Of a stretch of DNA of 12,465 nt, positions 7,797 to 12,465 are shown piece after piece. Numbering within the stretch: position 1 is the first letter of the stretch; each line of letters starts with the position of its first letter. The notes beneath the pieces were generated by a model. The model worked only from the letters and a program-made list of their open reading frames with translations. It searched no databases and had not been told where the DNA came from. Source of the stretch: Cephalothrix spiralis. Its lineage: Eukaryota > Nemertea > Palaeonemertea > Archinemertea > Cephalotrichidae. The position numbers and the translations under genes are program-made. Location of the stretch: contig JAUCNG010265519.1 in assembly GCA_032353305.1 (NCBI GenBank), forward strand, positions 1 through 12,465. Reading direction: 5' to 3'.

Positions 7797-8003
7797 CAGT
7801 CTCGACACCACTTTCCATCGGGAAGAACCTTAGGCAAGTTTTCAGCGTACAGCCTTCTGGGTGGCTCGGCCAGGCTGTCCCTCCCTTCGGAGTAAACCCC
7901 ACTGCTAATCGGTATAGAAAATACGTTCGAGTGCGGAATAGGTCTACATGCAGGCATAAGGGTAAATGCTCGGTAAGCGGATCATTGTGTCTATTCAATT
8001 AGT

Positions 8004-8875
8004 CATCTGACGCCCTATATAGAAGAAAAAGTTTTAGTAATATAAAAAAAATTTAACTTCTAAAATATTGGGCATTGTCTCGATTCGGACATCTAATTTC
8101 AATTAAAGGATTGAGTATTATTTTGTAAATCGAGCAATGAAATATAAATATCTGAAGTAAAATTATTCTTCAGTATATCTTCTACCATCTAGATACTTTC
8201 CACAATGATCTGAATTCAAAAATACTTACTGATTTATTTCGGTTACATTCCATTTGTTATCTTATTTATCACCGATGCTTCGTTAATAACAGTATTTCCT
8301 CATATGAGCAAAATATATTATCCTCTGTCTCTGATGAGGTGTATCTGAAAAAACGCTCTCGGTATATGATCACCAACGATCCGCGATGATGTTAGAGACC
8401 GAATAAGTCTCTGTGATATATTCTTTTCCGCTATATATAGAGATGTCCAATTTATAACTATAAGTTTCGTATTTCGTCCTTATAAATTTCGATTTTTCGG
8501 TTAAATGTGATAAGTTCATATCTGAAGCTTGCTGAAATCAATTTTCTGGACTATGTTTTGAAAGAAATGTGGGCGAGATTTATGAAACATCTCATGTTTC
8601 TCTTTAAAATGTATCTATTATTTTGTAAATCGTTTTTTTATGTTTGATGTTGAAAAATTGTTAGTAAATAATTTTAAAATTAGCCATCAACCACTGTGTT
8701 GCATACATTGATCGTTATTGGTCGTTTTGGAAATTATGACGTTATTTTTGTACAAACTTCATAAATCAATGTTTATTTCTCAATAGGCCTAATTTAATTA
8801 TCTTGGCTTCATTGATTAAAAGAATAATTCTAGAATAGCAATTGATTTTGTAGTCCGATGAATAGGGCATTAATA
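8004..8875. other. No recognised feature
   Basis: AT-rich. A stop-to-stop plus frame from about 8155 to 8390 ends in SSVSDEVYLKKRSRYMITN and so on, but several such frames are expected by chance. No splice signals or domain support it. Confidence 0.4.
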
Positions 8876-8920
8876 AGCAGGCGACCAGTCTACTTGTTTT
8901 ACAGCTCGAGGGTCCTACGC
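8876..8920. repeat. Dispersed motif, copy 2
   Basis: AGCAGGCGACCAGTCT (8876-8891) is identical to 4466-4481. GGTCCTAC follows after 19 bases, where the first copy has 3. A chance 16-base match plus a second shared block in the same order is very unlikely, so the two sites are related copies. Confidence 0.6.
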
Positions 8921-9600
8921 CATTAGTGGATTGGTAGCCATTTTCTCTCTCAAAATTACAGTACCGAAATACTTCTAACTAAGCATACTATATGATAGTT
9001 TAATATATTTACAAACATATACTACACAAGAACTGAACAGCTTTGGATCTATTTCAATAAAATAATTGATTTTTATTTATTTATTTAAACGTTATTTATT
9101 TGAAATCGATTGCATGAAGTATAAATACTTATCGAGTGCTTCTCGATTGGTGCTTTACATTATATACAGTGATATTTTTTTACATTTTATTTTTTATAAT
9201 ATACAAGATTAAAATATCATCCTTGATATAGGCTTAGGGAGCCACGTTTAACTAATGGAAACTATACCTAAAGACATTTTATCAATAATATCAATAATTT
9301 CATTAAATCTATCTTTTGAATCATATGGAAATAAACTCCGAACGTTTGTATGTGAAAAAGTCAAGTTCCCTAGTTAAGGGCCAGGATTTTTTTCGATGTC
9401 ACCGGCTAATGATAATAAATCAATATTAGGGTTTTGATAATTAAGCATAATTATACAAGGAAAACGTATAAGATGATTGAAATATGTACTACAGAGAAAC
9501 CACTAATTACATTTGATGCAATAATAGACAATACAATTGATTTTTAGTTGCCCTATATTTCTTAGAAGGCTTATATATTGCATTTTCAGAAGGTTTTCGC
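8921..9600. other. No recognised gene; short TTTA and ATCAATAAT runs
   Basis: Very AT-rich. (TTTA)-type repeats lie at about 9070-9087 and ATCAATAAT is doubled near 9280. No exon or RNA gene was seen. Confidence 0.4.
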
Positions 9601-9656
9601 GTTTCTAAAAGCATAGACCGAGTCACCCCCGCGTGAGCCTAGTCTCAAGATTCGGC

Positions 9657-9670
9657 ATAGCCCCCCCCCC
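9657..9670. repeat. Poly(C) tract
   Basis: A run of about ten C just before TAGTTGGAGC, similar in kind to the tracts at the left end of the window. Confidence 0.7.
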
Positions 9671-9683
9671 TAGTTGGAGCAAA

Positions 9684-9789
9684 ATGGCTTTGATTTTCGT
9701 CGGATTACGAAGTCAAAACAATTTCAAAATCCAACCGGAGATTTTTTGGGGACTACACGAGCCTTTTGATGAAGATCGAGATGAAGATG
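9684..9789 (+). other. Speculative first coding exon
   Basis: The ATG at 9684 has a strong animal start context (A at -3, G at +4). The frame reads MALIFVGLRSQNNFKIQPEI then FWGLHEPFDEDRDED and meets GTAGGT at 9790, a fair splice donor, before a stop soon after. Local GC is higher than the flanks. The peptide is not recognised, and no promoter or following exon was identified. It could equally be a repeat, since the upstream sequence contains a long C tract. Confidence 0.2.
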
Positions 9790-9799
9790 GTAGGTTATT

Positions 9800-10340
9800 C
9801 ATCTAGGCCTACGGTTTCGATTTATTTTCGATTTTCAAAGTTGGGCACTTTAGTTCTACGATTATAGAGATATTATACAACTGTAGCTCTTGTCCAGATT
9901 ATATATTGCTCTTAATTGCCACCCAATTTGTATGAGGTCGCCTTTTAGTCTATTATTTTATTTTAAGGTATCTGAAACATATTAAATTTCAGAGCGTTTG
10001 ATCAGCAAATATTTCTTTAGTGGCTCCTTTCATTCCCAAGTGTTTGCTTACCTTTTAATATCTTATATGGAGTCTTTTACCCAAACAGGTTTCGATGACG
10101 TTGATCCCACTCAGAGTAAGGGAAATCTCATTTAAAATATGCCGGCAGCTAAGGCATAAGAACATGCTAATATCTCCAGTATATTGGATGTGATTGAGAC
10201 TCCTGTTTTCATACCCCTTGAAAGCGGGAATTTTCGTTGTTTCTGACAGACAACTGACACATTTTACCAATATCGTCAAATGTAATTTTGACTGGACTTA
10301 AGAAAATCTGAAGCTAAGTTATTGCCCCGACCCTTTTGCG
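9800..10340. other. No recognised gene
   Basis: The minus frame 10055-10279 contains two CxxC pairs (CVSC and CLSC) but no other zinc-finger features and no splice context; it is treated as chance. No other feature was seen. Confidence 0.4.
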
Positions 10341-10344
10341 AAAT

Positions 10345-10440
10345 TCCGCCGCGGATATCAGGCAAAGTGGACAAGGATGGGGCAAAAGGTGGTAGCGTTG
10401 CATTCTCACCTGTCAGCGCCTACCCCTGCAGCTGCTGGCA
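10345..10440 (+). repeat. GC-rich patch with weak tRNA-like features
   Basis: GGGGCAAAAGGTGGTAGCG followed by TTGCATTCTCACCTGTCAGC resembles the A box, D arm and anticodon arm of tRNA-derived repeats. The expected B box is absent: CCTACCCCTGCAGCTGC stands there instead. If it is a SINE head it is heavily decayed. Confidence 0.25.
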
Positions 10441-11330
10441 TTATGAAATATGATATAATACCATGGGAACGAGGATGGAAGCGTTGTTGTCTCGATAATA
10501 ATTTTTTAGCAACATAACGGGGTCTGAAAAGTGAAAAAATGTAAAATTAGTGATGGTTTGGGGTGTGTGTTTTTTACGATTCCCATCCGCAATGTGGCCT
10601 TGACATTTATCAGTTTTATAAACTGCTGACAAATAGGATTTAGTTATAATTTTGAACTCCATAATGGGGAAGGAAACCACAGAATATGTGAACGGCGATT
10701 CGTTTCCTGCCAATACTTGGCTCCTTTAAGTCAAATCGAAATTTAAGTGAACTTGAATTTGTACTAAAGTTTTTTCTGTCTAATACACAAAAGAAGTTAA
10801 AGAGGAATACAAATTTTCTAATGTTTCCTGATTTGAATTTCCGCATTTAAATGATGGATTCTAATTTAACTTAACCGTTGAACTGGCTACTTTGAAGAAT
10901 GATCGATCGTTAAATTAGGCTATGTGATAGGAATTCATTTTGCCTTCCTGTGTTGATTTTTAATTTACAGAAAATTTATGGTGATTTATTCAAGCATCTA
11001 AATTACATTAAGGAATCAGTTGGTTCATTTGAATAAATAAATAGAGTTGAAAAATATTCGTATTTTTCAATAGCATTTTTCAAGTATAAGTTATGGTGAC
11101 AGTATCTACCTAAATTAACACCTGTGCTTCTTTCGTGTTGGTCCTCGTCCATATAAATCATATTACATTTCTGTTAGATTTTAGAAGTGACTATATAAAG
11201 TATGGAATTGAAAATCTGAATCACTATGATTTGTCATGGAAAAATTTACATAACGGACTTCTCGAAATACACTGCAGTGTCATTGAAAGAATGCACCTAT
11301 GCCGAAAATTTGCAAAATTAAAGATTAATG
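10441..11330. other. No recognised gene
   Basis: Several short minus-strand frames (10441-10846) and a plus frame (11135-11353) have no domains, no splice support and AT-driven composition. No repeat was identified. Confidence 0.4.
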
Positions 11331-11430
11331 TACCCGCCCGCCCTTGGCACTAACATTTTTTATCCCATTTTTGCCACTTGATTTTCGTCCGAAAACATAC
11401 CCACCCCAGCACTTTTTTGACCATCCCAAT
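11330..11430. repeat. Possible diverged relative of the 1506-2035 array
   Basis: GGCACTAACATTTTTTATCC, ACATACCCACCCCAGCACTT and TTTTGACC echo the CACTAACTTGACATTTTTTT, AGCACCCACC and TTTTTTGACATT words of the left array. The similarity is loose and the composition is simple, so this is tentative. Confidence 0.2.
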
Positions 11431-11699
11431 GTATTCAGCTCACTATTATCGTTTATCTAATAAGTTTGCAAACATGTAGTTTTACATCAGGCAACTAAAA
11501 CTTGGAAACGTTAGCTTTTGTCAAGTCTTTTCTAGAAGCTGTAACTCGGGCATGCGTAACCGCAATTTTGTCCCCCACTGCACATGTATTACATTACAGA
11601 GACATGTACTAGTAATTTAAGAATGACCGGTCCATGCACAGTTGAGTTTTAAGAAACGGAAGTAATTAGCGCTCCTTTCGGTCTGTTTTCGCAATTTAC

Positions 11700-11831
11700 A
11701 TTTAGTTTATTTATAAACTTTATTTTCATAGATCTGATTTGCAAAAAAGTGCAGTCCTTGCTGCATGCTTTATAGATTTTTCCTCAGAAGATAATAGACT
11801 AAGAAAAATTAGATAGATAACAATAATAAAG
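11700..11831 (-). other. Probable 3' UTR of the MDR-like gene
   Basis: This AT-rich stretch follows the stop codon on the minus strand. It contains two AATAAA hexamers (11724-11719 and 11711-11706), about 110-125 bases after the stop, which would give a short 3' UTR. The extent is inferred from these signals only; no transcript evidence is available. Confidence 0.4.
11719..11724 (-). promoter_or_regulatory. Candidate poly(A) signal AATAAA
   Basis: Canonical AATAAA on the minus strand, about 108 bases after the stop of the MDR exon. A second copy lies at 11711-11706. A third AATAAA (11844-11839) lies inside the last codons of the exon, overlapping the Ala-Ile-Lys codons. Which one is used cannot be told from sequence. 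No clear GT-rich downstream element was seen. Confidence 0.4.
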
Positions 11832-12007
11832 TTACGGTTTTATTGCAACTCTAAGGTAGTGATGTGATTGAGCTACTTTGACTGCTGTATCAAAATCTTC
11901 TAATGAATAAGGCTGGCTCACCAATTCAGCAAACGGATACTTTTCAACATTTTCTTTCAAGAACTCTACAGACTTATCAAGGTGAACACTCTTGTAATTA
12001 TGGATAC
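11832..12007 (-). CDS. Terminal exon of a zinc-type MDR alcohol dehydrogenase-like gene (partial)
   Basis: Read on the minus strand, this exon encodes 57 residues and ends in TAA at 11834-11832. The acceptor just before it is a T8 run followed by AATAG. The exon begins with GT, which would complete a Gly codon carried over from the previous exon (intron phase 1), giving G-I-H-N-Y-K. Visible motifs are the opening (G)IHNYKS, then FLKENVEKYPFAELVSQPYS, then SLEDFDTAVKVAQ, and the end LRVAIKP. From recall, the order G-hydrophobic-HNY, a helix ending in (Y/F)PFA(E/D)LV, a (F/Y)xLEDxDxA helix and a final RVA(V/I)xP matches the C-terminus of zinc-type medium-chain dehydrogenases, especially the bacterial phosphonate-associated ADH type. 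Such enzymes oxidise alcohols using NAD(P), but the substrate cannot be inferred here. The catalytic zinc ligands and the Rossmann core lie in upstream exons outside the window. Being a real exon is well supported; the exact subfamily is not. Confidence 0.72.
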
Positions 12008-12024
12008 CTATTAAAAAAAAGTCA
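12008..12024 (-). promoter_or_regulatory. Splice acceptor of the MDR terminal exon
   Basis: On the minus strand the intron ends in an unbroken T8 tract, then AATAG, directly before the exon. A TTGAC word about 15 bases upstream of the junction could serve as the branch site, although that is closer than usual. The junction restores a G-I-H-N-Y reading that fits the family, which supports the boundary. Confidence 0.65.
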
Positions 12025-12284
12025 AGTACATATACGTATAAATAGGTAACTTTATATTGTTATCAATTTGACAATTTTGTAGAAAATAAAATTGAGAATA
12101 CCTGTATTGAACTAATTATACCATGTATACGACATGACCGTATGTAAATAGGAAGTGAAGAGGATATTCAGGAATGGAAGGAGTATAATGCTATCGGATC
12201 TCCTCCTTATTAACTGCTTGATAAGTTGAAAAATTTACACACTAGAATCTGTCAAAGAAGCTGTATTTGATATAGATTTCGCAT
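12025..12284 (-). other. Intron of the MDR-like gene
   Basis: If the acceptor at 12008 is real, the DNA from there to at least the right edge is intronic. It is AT-rich and holds no exon I could find on the minus strand. Confidence 0.5.
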
Positions 12285-12362
12285 ACAGAAAGATCCACAA
12301 AATCCACGGACTCCACTGGAAACTGTAGAATCCGCGTTATCCAGTGGCGGATTCCGGAATCC
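12285..12362. repeat. Nested short inverted repeats and a 14-bp palindrome
   Basis: CCACTGG (12313-12319) pairs with CCAGTGG (12341-12347), GAATCCGC (12328-12335) with GCGGATTC (12347-12354), and GGATTCCGGAATCC (12349-12362) is a perfect palindrome. ATCC words recur through the segment. It looks like a piece of a repeat lying in the intron. Confidence 0.55.
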
Positions 12363-12417
12363 CGTACGCTTTTTTTAGAGGTTATTTACGTCTTAGTTAA
12401 AATCTCCTCCATTTCCA

Positions 12418-12428
12418 GGGGGGGGGGG
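12418..12428. repeat. Poly(G) tract, 11 bases
   Basis: G11 run. CGTACGCT occurs on both sides of it (12363-12370 and 12450-12457), hinting that both belong to one repeat cut by the window edge. Confidence 0.75.
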
Positions 12429-12465
12429 TTCATAAAAAATTTACATACACGTACGCTGGGGTGGG

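Larger units (their letters stand above)
7737..8003 (+). mobile_element. tRNA-derived SINE-like element, plus orientation
   Basis: The 5' end folds as a degenerate tRNA. It has an A-box-like TGGCGAAGTGG and GTAGAGC D-arm. The anticodon stem CTGGG/TCCGG pairs with wobbles around the loop TTCGTAA, so the anticodon position reads CGT. The B-box-like GGATCGATACC is correctly spaced. The D stem and T stem contain mismatches and the acceptor does not close, so this is not a functional tRNA gene. After the head comes CCATCGGGAAGAACCTTAGG then CAAG, resembling the central domain of CORE-type SINEs (CCTTGGGCAAG in that family, from recall). A GC-rich body with GTGGCTCGGCCA and CCCTTCGGAGTA follows, then a 3' part ending near 8003. 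A related copy lies inverted at 7051-7172. Open frames across this element on both strands are not genes. The exact ends and target duplications could not be fixed. Confidence 0.7.

Noticed and set aside
7737-7807. Functional tRNA-Thr (CGT) gene
   Set aside because: D-stem and T-stem mismatches and no acceptor closure; the sequence continues into a SINE body instead.
7688-8002. Three overlapping open frames on both strands (83-100 codons)
   Set aside because: They lie within the tRNA-derived SINE-like element, whose higher GC lowers stop frequency; no protein domain is visible.
8155-8390. 77-codon stop-to-stop plus frame
   Set aside because: Several frames of this length are expected by chance; no start context, splice sites or domain.
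9660-9800. Sequence before and within the candidate exon as a known transposon
   Set aside because: It felt repeat-like, but I could match it to no family and found no second copy in the window.
10055-10279. Minus-strand frame with two CxxC pairs, zinc-finger-like at first sight
   Set aside because: The 30-plus residue spacing, absence of other finger features and lack of splice signals make coincidence more likely.

Overview
The window looks like animal nuclear DNA that is mostly intergenic or intronic. It is AT-rich, has no run of closely packed open frames, carries a spliced exon with a pyrimidine-tract acceptor, and contains tRNA-derived SINE-like elements, fold-back repeats, homopolymer C/G tracts and short tandem arrays. 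The recurring AGGCCT/TAGGCCTA-type words and the SINE style suggest a marine invertebrate, perhaps an echinoderm or another deuterostome. That placement is an inference from style only; a mollusc cannot be excluded.

Only one protein-coding segment is supported with real confidence: the last exon of a minus-strand gene at 11832-12007. It encodes the C-terminal 57 residues of what looks like a zinc-type medium-chain dehydrogenase/reductase (MDR alcohol dehydrogenase). It has a splice acceptor at its 5' side and candidate poly(A) signals downstream. The earlier exons lie beyond the right edge; nothing exon-like was seen in 12008-12465.

Layout. 1-1020: unannotated sequence with a short hairpin and two poly(C) tracts. 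1053-1418: a long inverted repeat (fold-back element) with C10/G14 tracts inside its arms. 1506-2035: an array of short repeats in both orientations, enclosing phased A-tracts. 2148-2219: a weak candidate exon. 2727-2785: a decayed tRNA-like sequence on the minus strand. 3301-3480: two diverged units about 119 bp apart. 3996-4070: a 12-bp palindrome plus a 50-bp-spaced repeat. 4466-4497 and 8876-8920: two copies of a dispersed motif. 5450-5893: three copies of a roughly 115-bp tandem repeat, the third split by about 120 bp. 6507-6572: two 33-bp units. 7051-7172 (minus) and 7737-8003 (plus): two diverged copies of one SINE-like family in opposite orientation. 9684-9789: a speculative first exon. 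10345-10440: a GC-rich patch with weak tRNA-like features. 12285-12362: nested short inverted repeats. The remaining stretches show nothing I can name.

There is no operon-like cooperation among genes here. Apart from the MDR exon, the content is repeat-derived. I found no convincing sign of a new multi-gene system; the repeat architecture is the most interesting part.
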